From Numida meleagris (lineage: Eukaryota > Chordata > Aves > Galliformes > Numididae): a stretch of DNA of 64,000 bases. Below the pieces are notes generated by a model. That model was not told where the DNA came from and made no database searches. It saw nothing but the letters and a program-made list of their open reading frames with translations. Position numbers and translations under genes: made by a program. Shown here piece by piece: positions 50,401-64,000 of this stretch (its first letter is position 1; the number at the start of each line of letters is the position of its first letter). The DNA lies in NCBI RefSeq assembly GCF_002078875.1, contig NC_034419.1:16957090-17021089 (forward strand), read 5' to 3'.

Positions 50401-53400
50401 AATTCTGTTCCCTAAGCTTTCCTTTGATACCACGGTAGCCCAGAGCTCTAGGATCAGTCTGCTGAGACAAACTCGAGACAAAATTGTTGAACATGTGTGG
50501 AAATACTAACTTAAAGCAGATCTCATCCAATGTCAGAGATGGCAATCTCCATACGGAAACCCACTGCAGCTTCTATCTGCAAGCTGAAGTTCTAGAGTTC
50601 ATTCTTGACATTTCTCTGCGATACAAGGCCATCTTCTATGCAGATCATTTATGAAAGCGAAGGCATTTGCAAATCTGAGTATTTGAAGGGATAAGCAAGA
50701 TCCACGCCAGCTCACAAAAACCTGCTGATGTATTTTTGGTGTCAGTCTGCTCCGCAGTGCCTAGCAGCGTGCCTCACCTTCAGGAGCACCACTAGAAGGC
50801 TATCCTGCAGCTCAGCAGGTCTCACTATGTGAACATTTGCTGTTCAGGATTTTTCCTCCTTTCACATTCTTTATTCCACTCCACATCAGTTTTACTGATT
50901 CTGAGTAATTTTACGTTGAGGATGGCAAGGCTTTGAAAAGCTGAGCTACAGTACAAGTGCTATCGAGCCACTAGTGGCACCACAAGGCTAGAAGAAACGC
51001 AAATCCATCTAATACACCTGTATTCGACTCTAGATACATAAGAATTAACCAATTAAATCTAAGAAGCATGACAAAATACAGTTGAAAACCCTACTAAGAA
51101 ATAGTATGGCTTGTTCCAAAGAAAAGTTTAGAACTGTGCTCCAAGGAAAACTGCGATTGGGCCAGCTCCTTTGGGGGCTCATTAGATCTTGGTTCCACCG
51201 CTGCATGGGAGCACCACTCATTAGCGAGCAGCCTTTGCAAGCTCATAGCAGTTGTTAGGCTGCCTGTGGCTCTCACTCAGCCTCCCCATCCCTATAGGGA
51301 TATCTGCAATAGACAAATCATCCTGATGAAGCTGGGCTGTAAGAATAGAAAGATGAGCAGGAAAGTTTTAAGAGGAACTCCACTATTAACAAGCTCTAGG
51401 TAGGATTAAAGCCATCTGCAGTGTGTCATTAGCAGAGACTTAATTAAAAGCACCGCAGACATTTCTAACAAAATGAATTTACAAAAGCTTAAAAGGAAAG
51501 TAGCAGCAACTGTTCTGAAGAGAGTTTTACCGCAACTTCTTATCTTACTCCATTTATCGACTCTTTCAGGCACGATCCCCTGCTTTTCTTGACCATATAT
51601 CCTCTGCACTTTATATAAGCCTCGAGAGCTTTATGGTACAGGGACCGCATGGATGGTTCTGGTTTAGAGCATCTTCCCCAGCCCTACACTTTTTTTTTAG
51701 CCCTTTCCTTCCCCAGCGGAACAAAGAATAATTGTAATAACTGGATGCCCTCTCTCACTGTACACTAATCTCTCTACAGACAGCACCGCAGTGCACCTCT
51801 ACCTCCCATCTCTAATTCACTGAGGCCTTCTCTGGATACGCCAGCACTTCCCAAACCCAGCACCTGCAGAGCTGTAATCACCACAGAACACTGAGCCTTT
51901 TTACCACAGGCAGTTATTTCATGTCGATAAAAGCAGAAAACTTGCAAAATAAATAATTAGGAAACGACATTTATCTTAAAATTCCTCAGGAACCCTACAC
52001 TATTTTAAGACCACTAGCTCCTACAGTTCTGCACATTAACCTTTGTGCCAGCAATTTGAGAGCCTCTTCAAACCCAGCCACAGGTCTTTGCTTTGCACAC
52101 AGTTCCACCACCTGCGGAGACTGCCTGCCTAAATCAACTCCGGTACACCTATGGGAAAGCTTTACAAAGGAACCTGCTTTGCATGTTTCCCCTAAGTAAA
52201 GGGTAATGTTTATCAGAATCTTTTTCAACTATTTCAATTAAATCAATTATGTGATAAAAATTCAAATTAGCAAGTCATTATAAGCAATACCAACTCCATT
52301 CCCAACTCACGTGGAATACTGTTATTCCGACCACAGTAAAATCAAGTTTGATGGCGTGTTTAGTTACTATCACTCAAAATTAGTTTATCGACTTTTGTGG
52401 TGGTACAGTGAAAGTCTTACACTGATAGCAAGCTAATCTTTCCAGCTCCAAATACACAATACTAAAGAAAAACAGAGTCATATCGCTTTTTTCTACATTA
52501 CTTCAGTAAACTGTTTCTATATTTACCAAGAGATGATAAGAGAAAGCATATTTGCACAGAAGTTCACTCTTAGGACCTTAAACCTTATCTTGATTCTACC
52601 TTTTTCTGTCCAACATGTCTGCAGAAGCTAGCACATTTCATGAGATGGCATGCGATCAACCAGTTTAATTAGAAACATTAAAAACAAATAACTGGCATTT
52701 TCTTTCCATGGTATTTGGAAGAGTTTGAGTTAACAGAAGAGTAGCATAACAGAAAGGCCTCTACTCACAGATGAAATAGCAGTTATTTAGCCTCATATGT
52801 GCCCTACTCTATGACAGCGTTAAATGAACAGGCATCAGCTAAGACATATGATTTCAAGCATGCATGCTGCTGATAAAAACTCAGATTCTGTTCTTGCTGC
52901 CTCATGCTGGCCATAGAGCTCTGAAGAGCAGACTTGGATGTTTGTTGCAATGTTCATCTACATACAGACTTCCTGTGCTCTACTTACCATCAACTTCACT
53001 TTGAGTGTCCAATTAAAATGCTGTAATCGGGGCCAAAAGTGTACCTCCACTTTATGCAGGCAGAAGGGCATTTTTAGTGTATCAAGACTTTCAGACTGAA
53101 ATTTCTTTGCAAAAGTTCTCAACCTACAGTAATGAGGAATCGTGTCTATTCAGCACAAAGAAAAGTTTGAAATTCCCCAAAAGTGTTATTAAACTTTAAA
53201 CACACGTATTTTTTTCCACACTCAGCCATTGCCAAAAGCTAACTGTAACTTCTCCAGAGCTCTTGCTGACCTCCAGCACTGTGAGCCTTGGGATGCTAAT
53301 GATGCTGCCAATGAGCCAGTACTTCAGGCTTCAAAAATACAAGTAGCCTTTGTATTAACGCATGGAGGACACTGCCTGGTGAGGTGCAAATAATACAGTA

Positions 53401-53870
53401 TTTCTACCCAAATACCTTTGGTTCTATCTCATACAAATGATCATGTTCAAAGTTTATCTTATCCTGCATGGTTGCCAAAGTATAACTCACTGCTTTCCAC
53501 TGTATGTGCCGACTTCACAACCTGATATTCCTTGACCAGAATCAAGTTTATTTGTACCCCTCATTGTGCTCCAGACTGTGCCAGTAGCCAGTGCAGGCCA
53601 GAGAGCCCAATAGGCAATGGTCAGGGCTCCCTACAGCACCCCACTGGTGCTTAGTACCTACAGAGAGGCACGGCACAGGACAGGCAATGCTCTTCCTCCC
53701 CTCATGAGAGGCTTTAAATCCTAGGAACTGGAATTCAGGCACTTTCACCTACTCAAACTGAGGCTTCCGCAAAACATTCCAAGCATTTCCTAAACTTGCC
53801 CCCGTAGAACACCCTATGTAAAAGCCTTATGCATTATAGGCAAAGAGGATATAAGTAAAAATTCTGTTTT

Positions 53871-53920
53871 ATGAAATATATATGTATACACACATACATA
53901 TATCTATATATGCATTTCAT
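53871..53920. repeat. AT/GT-rich imperfect palindrome
   Basis: ATGAAATATATATGTATA on the left and ATATATGCATTTCAT on the right can pair around a short CACACATA-like centre. It is a microsatellite-type hairpin; no function is implied. Confidence 0.6.
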
Positions 53921-56900
53921 ATGCAATCCAGACTTTTCTTATTCTTTAAAAATACCTATAGCCCGGGAGTGGAGGAGTTTGACAGAAGAATTCACCAATT
54001 TCAGCACAGAACTGAGCTTCAGGAGATATTGCCTCAGGTACCCTTAATCTAAGTCTGTGATTATCACACTCGAAGTCACATGCAAGAAAATAATCCCCTG
54101 CAGGATAGAGCACTGATATGAAAGGAAAGAATAGCTCAAAGTCATGGCTGAATGGTTATATCTGAACCCGTTTCAGTTCCTTCCTCCAGCTCCCCATTTC
54201 TTATTTGAGACCTAGGCAGCTTAATCTGCACTGATGTCTATGAAGTTTCACTTTAAAAGTTATTCGGCTTGAGAGAGACTTTCCTCTTGTATGGAAAGAA
54301 ATAAAGTTCTTATGTATTTTTATGCGTTTTTATGCTTTTTTTTTTTTTAAAAAAAGAGAAAGTATGAGATATTGCCTGAAAACTTGAATACTGCATTTCA
54401 GCCGAATTTCAGACTTCTGATAGAGATAATAAACCTAAAAGGAGATTCTAACAGAAAAAAACACAAACAGTTAGAATATCACCCACTGGAGCGTAAGATA
54501 AAGCACTACTAGATGCACAGCAGGTTACTACGGCTGATTAGCTTGAAGGTGACAGTGCACTGTATAACAGAACGAAACCATGGTACGGCTACTATTAAGA
54601 CTGTAGAATATGGTATTTTTTTAATTATTATTATTTTATTTGAATAGAATGCTCCCCTCCACTCCTCATTCTCTCTCTTTTTTTGCCCCCTACACAGCAA
54701 GCATTACTTTGGACACATCCTTGCCTGGCCAGCTCACCACTAGCAGAAGACAGCATCCAGATCCCCTGCAACAGAAAGCACAGGGGAGGAAGGACGAAAC
54801 AGAGTCAAGAGCGAAGTGGCAGCAAGTTATCCCACTCCTGCATAGTTTAGAGATTATAATTCAGACATCCCTGTTACTTGCCTCTCAAGAAAAGAAACTG
54901 ACTCTGAACATAAGACTGGAATTCAAAACAAGCAGAATGCAAGGAATAAAATTTCAACAGAATTTTCTTCCATTAACACTAGGAGAAGAACTTCAGACTC
55001 TATCCCAAGCTTAACGCACACAAATGGAAACCACATCTGGTCAATGGCCAAAAAGAGCTGTAGTAAGTGCTAGACCACAATCCGCCCATTTTATCCTTCT
55101 CAGGTAACAAGGCTTCACTTCTATGTTATTAAAAAAAAACAACAAAAAAAAACCAACACAGGGTTCACAAAAGCAGAGTGCAAACTACTTAACAAGATCT
55201 CTTTAAATACCAGCACAAGGTCAGATGTGATAAAGACTTATCCAGCAAAGCCAGTGTAGTTTGACAGCTTTGGTTAAGAAAACACCACATAAACCTCCGG
55301 GAAGGAGCAGAGAGCCAAACAGAAAATACAGAGATAACATTCAGTGGTGATGAACTTAAGAGTATGTGATTAACTGAAAGATCAGTTTCCTGACTAAGGA
55401 ACTAAATTCAAATTAGGAGATCTCTGGCTGACAGAGGTTCCGAAAACCAAAGGAGGAGGAGAAGATGGGAGAAGGAGGTTAATTGCTTTGTAAAGCATTA
55501 GGAGTAATTTGATACAAAACGCCCTGGTAGGAAAGCAAATCCATGGAAAGGTCAAAGAGACAGAGAGCATGGAATCTGAAAACTCCAAATTTAATTTTTC
55601 AGGTTCAGGAGTTCTATTTCATCTCAATTATAATCTTGTTCTGCAATCATTCATGGTTGCCCAAACAAGCTCAAAATAGAGTTACAAAATACCTATGCTT
55701 GAATGAAACTTGATGCTTTTCTTACTAAAAAGCTTACATGTTTCCTCTCTGATTCTCAAAAATTACTTTACTTTTTTTTTTTTCCACAGAGAAGAAATAT
55801 TCTTTTCCACAGCATCTAACAGAGAAATAGCAACAAGTTCCCAGTGCCACAAGATGCTATTTTCTTTTGGACCTCCAAGGTTCACTTCGAGTCTTAATGT
55901 ACTTGGCACTGCTCTTGCTATTAATCGTATACTGCAGACCAAGAGAAAGTGCCTTTCCAGAAATGACCTCAAACTAAATTCATAACTCTTTAAGAACTAA
56001 TAAACGCACTGAACTAGAAAGCTTAGCGCTTCCCCAGCAGGCAAGCTTCTTTACTCCCTTTCACAAGATTCACTACCACCTTTTATTTAAGGCACTGAGT
56101 AGAAATTGTTTATATATATTTTAACAACACTTGTGCGTCAGGAAATTGCCAGTAGACAACAGAAATGGACAATTACACTAGAGACGTGGCGTATAGCTTA
56201 AAAAGCTATCCCTGGTGGTACACAACTTCCATCTCTGGTGGAACTTGCATCACCCTGTGTCCAGAGCAAAGGCTTCTTGATAGTCCTATGTAACACTTCC
56301 CTACTCCCCTAAGATCAAGAGGAAACAATCCTTAGCATTTTTCAAATGCTCCTACAGAAACCTGAAGAGATCGGAGATCTTCACCACTATGTTCTTCTGT
56401 AGTCACTCTCATCAACAGGAAATACCTGATGTGAAGAGCACATATGTACTCAACATGTCACAGATGGGGTCTTACCCTTACTCAATGGGACAAACTATTT
56501 TGAGTTGAATTCTGTATATCAAGGTCCCCAGTACATGGCATGAAAGATGCTGCAATTAGTACATGTATTTGAGAAGCCTCGCCATCCTTCATTGCATAGG
56601 ATGTGGAAGGAGAAGACTGGAACTCAGCCTAAAGCAGACCCTTCAAGAACAGATTATGGCTCTGATGAGGTATTATTAAAGCAAGAACATAAGGCATAAG
56701 CTGCTCTAAGAAAAGCCTTGTGCAAGATTATTTGAAGCCACGGCTACAACGCTCATCTTTCCAAGTCATAAAAAGCAATTTTACTTCTTCAAAGGCTTTA
56801 GAAGCCTTTTTTTGACCAACAAGACCATTAAATTCAACTGGCTACAAAAGGAATAAAGGAAGTTTTCAAGGCCCAGTACTAAGGCAAGCTTTCAGGACTT

Positions 56901-59900
56901 TTTTCATATTCTTATATTAATTGGATCTACATACATTTAACAGCAGGGGAAAGAACACCCTAACAGAACTTTGGCAATCAATGATAAAACCTCGCTGTGA
57001 TTTTGCTTCTAGAAATAACAGTTTTTAGACAGAAGTGTCCAGAGTTTTTAAAACAGAACTGTTTGTATTTGTAATGATTTATTTTCACGGGTGCCATTTA
57101 GTTAGTTCAAATCACTATGCAATACCACTTCCCAAGAAATACAGACATAAATTAATCCGAGTGGGATATGCTCATTACTATCTTACTCAGACTTATTGGA
57201 CAAGTTGTTGAGTCTTCTGGAAAGAAAGAGTGAGCCAAAAGGGGATGTGAATCCTTATGAATTTAGAATTTGTATGAAATTCTAATTAAAATTGCAGGCA
57301 GCTAACTCTCTGCAGTGTTAAGCCCTGGACTGACGCACTTACATTTTTCTGAGAATCAGATGGAAACAGAGATCCTTCCCTCAGCTGACTGCTGACGGGA
57401 ACCAAGCGGTAAGCAGCAGCACGACACAGGATTTTCAGCCTCTGCTGTTGTTCTTAGGTTTGTATTACATAAAGCAAATCAATTACTAAATTGCGATCTA
57501 TTACTTTAGAAAAAAAAGATCTGATATACAGTAACAAATCAGCAACTCATTTTTGAAACAAGTTTAGATAGAGTACGCCTATGCCTATCTGTGAGTTCTG
57601 TGCCTGAGGCCTACATACAGTTCTCAACCCGCTGTGGTGGAAGAGGCGCCAGGGAGCAGCAGCACACTGCTACCAGACTGTACACAGGACACCGGGTGCT
57701 GAGTTAAGGGGATCGAAAGTCTCAGAACCCACACCTACTCTGTGCCGAAGAACTGTGTCCATCTCAGAATGAAAGAGAACTGGTGAAAGTTTCAGGTTTC
57801 ATCTCACCAGATACATTTAGTACCCTCCATACTGCTTTCGATCAGTTTTTGCATGTTTTATTGACGCTTTTTTAAAATCACTACTATGCCGAAGGTCAGG
57901 GAGCTTTCCGGTCTGTCAGGGAAACAGACAGGCATGAGCAGCTAATTATGCATGTTACCCAAACCTATAGACTTGAGATGCTCAGAAAGGAGATGATTTT
58001 ATGCTAAAATCGCTTAACGGCAGGAAACACGAGGTGGTGGAGCTTTGCTACTACCTTAAGCTGCTTAGCTTCAGATAAGGAGCTTATGCAACTTCCCCAA
58101 CTCTGAAGTACATTCAGCGATACCAACACAGTTTTCAAGTTACGTTTGGGACAAAGCCTCCTGAGTATTGTTGTTCTGCCCTACAAAGAAAGAAAGGAGG
58201 GGAAAAAATATCTATCTCTGTACGTATATACCCGCTAAAACTTAGATCCAGTTTAGTAGAGGAGGCAAGTGCCATATTTGTTTTCCTTGATGTTTCCCTC
58301 TTACAAAACTGGTTATCTAAACAGTAACCCCAGTTTCTTGGAGTATAAATGAGATCGTTTTGCAGTTTCAAAGCACAGCATAAGAAGCAACTGCTTTGCA
58401 GTCATCTGGAAATGCTTGTAGAAACAACACAAGTATAAAAGTTGCAAGCATTTTAGTCAGAGAATGGACTTCTGATGAACTATTTGGCTTATTTTCAAAT
58501 GAAAACAATCTCATCAGCCCACAATGGATCCCATCAAAAATATTCTTGGGACAGGACAGGACAATGTCAAAGCCAGCAGTGTTGAAGAACAGACGTGCAG
58601 AAGGGCTTCCCAGTGCACAAGTGCTAGTGCCTGATGAAATACAACTCTGCAGCATCTTGGTGCCAGCACATGAACCACAGTTACACGGTACAGAAGAACT
58701 TCTTACGAAACAAAGTGCCAAGCAAGAGCCACAACCTTATTTTGTTCTCTAGAGGAGAAGAGGGAAGAAAGCCTTGTCTGTACTTCATGTAACAGCCACA
58801 GAAAAAGAGCACAGTTAAGTACTGCTCCTCTTCTGTTTGCATTTTAAGCTTACCAAGGAATAAGGATTCTCAAGTAGACTAAACTACATCATTTAAAGCA
58901 CTAGAAACACAGCTCTTCACCAGAACTATACAGATCTGTATTTTCTTTAGCAATACAACAGCAAAGACAGTCAACGTGAGATTCAAAGTCCAATAGTTAC
59001 AACAGTCCTACTGAGAAACTGATGAACTGAAGATCCATAAGCAGATTAAGCTAAACATATAAAAGGAAAACTACAGGGTACACGTGACTCCTTCAATAAC
59101 TGCATTCAATTCCACAAATCCTTGGCCAATTCTTTGGAAGGTGTCAGCACTTCTTCCCACTACAATTTCAACACAATTTTGTAGAATAACAAAGACATGA
59201 GACAAGGAACAGTAATGAGGAACATTGCAGGCCTCAAACGGAGGGGTGGGAAGGAGGGGAAAAGGAAAATAATGAGCTTTTACATTAGCTTTTGTCTCAG
59301 AAGTGGCTAAATTAACTCCTGCTTAGTCAGTACTAGGAAATAAGGCAAAATGGTAAGTGTCCAAGCAGGAGGCAGGCATTGCAGCGAGCAGCTGCCACCT
59401 GTTGCCTTGCCAGAAGGCAGGAGCCACCAGAGCACACTGCCCTTAGGGCTGGGTTAGCCAACATCCAACCTACCCCTAAAGGAAGAGCTGTCTTCATCAA
59501 GAGTTCACAGTCATTGGGTCGCATCCATGCTTTTTTATTATTTTGGTATGAATTATAAAATCTTTAACTATAAAAGCAAAAAAGCAAGTGTTTTCTCTGG
59601 TGGAAAACGTTCAGTGTACAAATCGAGGCTATTCATATGCCACTAATGATGCGCACACAAACCTAACAAGTACACAGAACATCTCTATCCAATCGATAAA
59701 TCTTTATTCAGAGGAGGTGCATGCTGCTTAAAAATGTAAGCTTAAATGCCCAGGCAGATGCTAAGGATGATGCAGCTGGAGACCCCACACGAGGCACGAC
59801 AAGCCTTAGCAACCAGAGCTCTGCTTTCTCCAGCATTCACCCCTCTGAGGCTTCAGTCACACGGACACTTCTCCAGCATCAGTGCTGGCTCCACCTGCAC

Positions 59901-61164
59901 CTCACAATGAGCAGACACAGGGCTGATGCAGGTCAAATTAACAGCTTATAGAAAAGGTTACTCAATTCTCTGTCTTAGCTGTTTCCTAGCTATACTCCTT
60001 GAGTTAAGTCACTTAGGCAACTCCAAATTTTTTACTCGTTAGCCAAAAGAATAAAAAAAAAAAAGCCAAAGAAAACCTTCTCCTACAAGCTTCACATCTG
60101 CTTTTTATTCTTCAAAGCAATGATTGCACATAAAAGAAACTTAAAACCTTATGTTTTCTGTATTGCTTAAAAATGTTAAAAACTCCGCAGCTCAGCCTCA
60201 GCTCATGAATTCTGCATATTTGTATCTAAAAGTCTCATTTCCATCGTGACCTCTTCCCCATCCCCTTTTTCATATGAAAACATCATCTGCAACCACCTGA
60301 CCTCAGCAGCTTGCTTCAGAATTAACAGGAGGTAAAAAATAAAAATAAAAATCCTAAAGATAAGATGTGAGAGCTAGGGACTGATGCATAAGAAGTATAG
60401 CATATGGCTGATAAACATAAAAGCTCTCTCTGTTGAAGTTGGTTTAGTTTGTCTGTTTCAAATCAGGTTACAGAACAGATAAAAAAAACAAATCAATTCA
60501 CTTTCCTCAAGCAAAGAATCAAACAAGCACTTCTCCCTTTTAATGCTCTCAGGCTTTAACTCTAAAGGAAAAAAAAAAGAAAAATCCCAGAGGACAGTTA
60601 GCAGGGAGCCTCAGCATCTCCGCAGCACAGTCCCTCCATGGCAGGGAAGCCAGGTAATGGGGTGTCTTTCAAGCAGTCTGTCCTAAGCATGGCTAAACAG
60701 TCCAAATGATCAACATTTACCAAACCTACACAGCCAATCTGCACGTTTCCAACATTTTTGTGTATTTCAGTACTCAACATTTAAAGGGACTTTAAGAATT
60801 TGGTTATTCTTTTAAGCGTTCCATTTGTTCACCACTCGACGCAGATTTCTCCCCATTTCCATTTTCTGCTGCTCAGTCCCACTCAGCAGTTATACCCAAG
60901 TTAATACATAGGATCTCATTTTTAAGTAGCAAATGCTATCCTGATCATGCCCCAAACTTACAACAGCAGGCAGTAATGCTGTCCATTCAACATCCAGCCC
61001 ATTCAACAAGCACATCCTCTTGAAGAGAGGGACTGCAGCAATTTACAAATCACCTCCTTGAAAGATCCCAAACTATGTGACCCATTTGAGGGTTTTCAAT
61101 GATGCAAACTACAAAGATGTTGGCAACAGAAGAAAAAGCAAGGGACAGCGTTCTTAAGCATGCA

Positions 61165-61212
61165 GATGGTACTCTGCACAGGTTTTAGGATGGTACTCTG
61201 CACAGGTTTTAG
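61165..61212. repeat. Perfect 24-bp tandem duplication
   Basis: The unit GATGGTACTCTGCACAGGTT plus TTAG occurs twice with no mismatch and no spacer (61165-61188 and 61189-61212). It is intronic and there is no open frame that would give it a coding role. Confidence 0.95.
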
Positions 61213-61576
61213 GAGAACTTCCATAAAACTTGACCTTTTATCTAACAGTTAATCCACCCATTAACTACCAAGGCAAGTATTTCTGGTCCTAAGTGAGGAA
61301 CAGCCACAGGGGGGGATCAAGGTAGAAATCCACCTTCTGGCTCAGCTGCTCATTCCCTTTCCACTGCCCTCAGCTGACCAACTTATTCCCAGCAGCCTTT
61401 AATGGAACAGCACCAGCTTTCCATTACATCTCAGAAGGACTGACTTTATACCTCTGCTAATCTGACTTACAGAATAGCTAAACAGCTTTTGCTTCCATTA
61501 AAGTTTGCAGCGGTATTGCTCAGCAGCATTTACCATTGATTTAAACCATTAAACAGTAGTCCAGTTCACAAGACCC

Positions 61577-61612
61577 AGAGGTTGGAAAAGACACTTGGAA
61601 GAGAAAATCCAA
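61577..61612 (-). repeat. Possible CR1-like scrap
   Basis: AGAGGTTGGAAAAGACACTT followed by GGAAGAGAAAATCCAAT resembles a CR1 3'-end variant (AGGTTGGAAAAGACCTCTAA in my memory). Short and diverged; similarity ends by about 61612. Confidence 0.35.
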
Positions 61613-64000
61613 TATTTATATTCTCCTCCCGGCCTGACCAGCAGTCCCAGGGAAAGCTTCAATTCCCTGCATCCTGCAGCCTCAGCTTCATTGGAATTGC
61701 AGCTACATGAGAACACTTGGAAACCCCAAATAAATTACACCCATTACTCTGTAGGAGTTCTTATGCTAACCAATTTGCATATTCACATGTAATCTCGTAA
61801 TAAAGAAGAGAGAAAAATTACAGAGTCTATCCTTTCAATGCAGACTATCCAAAGCAGATATTCATTTTCATACATTCATCTTCAGTCAAAAAAACACACT
61901 CAATGTATTTAGTCAACATGAGTAAAAATTAGGACAGATGGAAAGGAAAGGGTTGGAGCCAGCACTAATATATAACGAATGCCAACTGATGTACAAAAAC
62001 ATTAGGAGTTTTCCTAAAAAGCCAGATGCAGACCTGAATGGTCCAGAAGCCAGCAGCACTGCTCGAAACCAGCACTTAACAGGCATCTCTCAAAGGCAGC
62101 AAGGCTGCTCGCTTGTTTTAACTCCAATCAATCAATGTTGAAATAAATTCCCCTATGATGCAGTACAAATTTTCAATGCAAAGCCTGCCTTTTAATAACT
62201 GTAAGGCACTCCATTCTCAAATCCCAAGGTTAAAGAGAACTTAACTGATATCATTAACAATTGCAGCGTATGGACCAGTGAAATGAATGAAGCCCAGATT
62301 CATGCGACAGAGAAACTTTTGGGGTTTAACAGTTTCATGCACAGTTCAAGGACAGGTATTTACAATTCAAAAAGGGAACAGTGGCCTACCAACTGTTCAG
62401 GTACATACTCCACTGCAGAAGCGCAACAAAACCAAAAAAAAAACAGCACACCCTAACAATGAGAAGACCCATTCCAGCTAAAACTCAGCTCCGCTCTTTA
62501 CCTACAGTCTCAGTTCCACACAAGCAGATATGTCTTGAGATGCACACCTTGCTCCCAAGCTATGGGCAAGGGGCTCCTTTTGTTCTGGTGCTGAGGGAGG
62601 AAGGCTAGAGGTTGTGACAAAGCACAGCACTCACAGCAGCAGCCTCCTTCCCACCCTTGTGCCCTCCGCCTGTCCTTCTCATGAGCACGGCTGGCAGCAC
62701 CAGAAGAAATGAAGAGCACCAGCTGTTCCTCCAATGCATTTCTGGTTTCTCTGCAACTATCCTTTCATTCGGCATTCCAAAGGACTACATTTGAGAGAAG
62801 AAGGGATGGGAAAGAGCAGATGGAGGGACTTTACAGCCACAGCACTACGGGAACAAAGCCCTCAACAACAACACCTAGATGAATGGAAATAATATCACAC
62901 TGAACCTTCTAATGAAGCTGTTTTAAGAAAGCTGCTGTTCTGCTAGGTGGGAAATAAAAGAAAACGGTGTAATACAATTTAACTGCTTTATAGCAAGAGG
63001 AAGTATGCTCACTGGAACCCACAAGATCCCACCTGCCTGCAGCAGGGCAGTGTCACGGGGCCCACGGCTGACCAGTACATCCAGGGAGAAACACGTGGTC
63101 AGAGCAACAGCCAGCAGGAGCTGTGGAGAAGGCTGACTTAACACAGAGCTCTTCAGTAACTGTGGAAACACTAGGGGAAAAAAAAAAAAAATCCCACCTT
63201 CAAACCCTCAGTGCTTTGATAACATGCAATAATTATCTGTATAATCATCATCCCACACTACTCATACCATTACACTTATAAATCATGCTGTTTTAAAATA
63301 GTGTATCAATTGCAGCGATTATTTGAAACTACTTAAATATACCCTCTGGTCTTACTGTAAGAAACGATTCAAATTTCCTGCAACAAAAAGTTGACTGCAG
63401 ACAGAAAAGTCAGTGGAATAACCTTAAAGATTACGTATATTTTAACTCAAAACATTTCAGAAGATGCTAATACACAAAAAAAGATCTTTTTGCCCAGCTT
63501 TTGTGTAACTGAAAACAGTCTGCAACGTCCAGATTTGAAATTCTGAACGTACACAGAAAGGGTCTTCTGCTAATCTTAATAATGGAAGGGAAAGACTCCG
63601 AGCGTGCGCACACAAATGCGAGAATATGCTAATAGCTCTTGATCACTTCCAGCTCGCCTGCTAGGCTTCTATAGCACCTCTGTTAATACAGTTTTAAGAG
63701 CAGATTTCAGAGCGGTCGCTATCCAGAAGCGCGTTCCAGGAGCACAGCACACTTCCATGGGAGAGCTGCAGGTGGTCAGGCACTGACCTAGCAGAATCCC
63801 ATGCTTTACAAATTACCCTAGTAAAAGATACATGCATGCACAGCCTTTTCTTTTTATTATCATTTACAATCTACATCAACACGTTTGGCTGACACGTTAA
63901 ATAACCCAGGATGCAGCAGAGAGCTCTCCTCCCAGTCATTTGCACATATGCTGACCTGCACTGTACTTCTAACAATAAAAGACAAAAAAAAAAAGGTTAC

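Larger units (their letters stand above)
47444..64000 (-). other. Probable CNTN3 first intron or upstream region; no gene recognised
   Basis: This 16.6-kb stretch lies upstream of the first coding exon. The strong acceptor at 47444 suggests it is the intron following a non-coding first exon, but I could not identify that exon, a CpG island or a core promoter. It holds a GC-richer patch at about 48460-48760, a region open on both strands at 58370-58750, an AT palindrome at 53871-53920, a 24-bp tandem duplication at 61165-61212 and a possible CR1 scrap near 61577. None gives a recognisable protein. Confidence 0.55.

Overview
The window is animal nuclear DNA, almost certainly from a bird and most likely a galliform close to chicken. 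It is AT-rich and has long introns, short A, T and AT microsatellites, a deleted mariner copy resembling the chicken Galluhop family, and short fragments resembling the 3' end of CR1 LINEs. I see no bacterial-type operons, tRNA, rRNA or CRISPR array.

The only gene I can support is on the minus strand: the 5' part of CNTN3 (contactin-3, also called BIG-1), a GPI-anchored neuronal adhesion molecule of the immunoglobulin superfamily. Six coding exons are visible, reading from right to left: the start codon and signal peptide (47310-47364, with 79 nt of likely 5' UTR up to 47443), the first part of Ig2 (23017-23112), the rest of Ig2 (11083-11286), the first part of Ig3 (10661-10763), the rest of Ig3 (9483-9667) and the first part of Ig4 (1852-1988). 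Splice sites, reading frames and phases agree at every junction I could test. Ig4b, Ig5-Ig6, the four fibronectin III domains and the GPI signal lie beyond position 1. The Ig1 exons must lie between 23113 and 47309, but I could not find them.

Everything else is intron: 1-1851, 1989-9482, 9668-10660, 10764-11082, 11287-23016, 23113-47309 and 47444-64000. The last is probably the intron after a non-coding first exon outside the window. The introns hold the mariner remnant (24862-25436), a 77-bp repeat present as two inverted copies 4.3 kb apart (15552-15628 and 19961-20037), three CR1-like scraps, a 24-bp tandem duplication and simple repeats.

I see no new multi-gene system. The observations most worth checking are two short upstream ORFs packed end to end just before the CNTN3 start codon, the inverted repeat pair, the missing Ig1 exons, and a few intronic islands whose open frames may or may not be coding.
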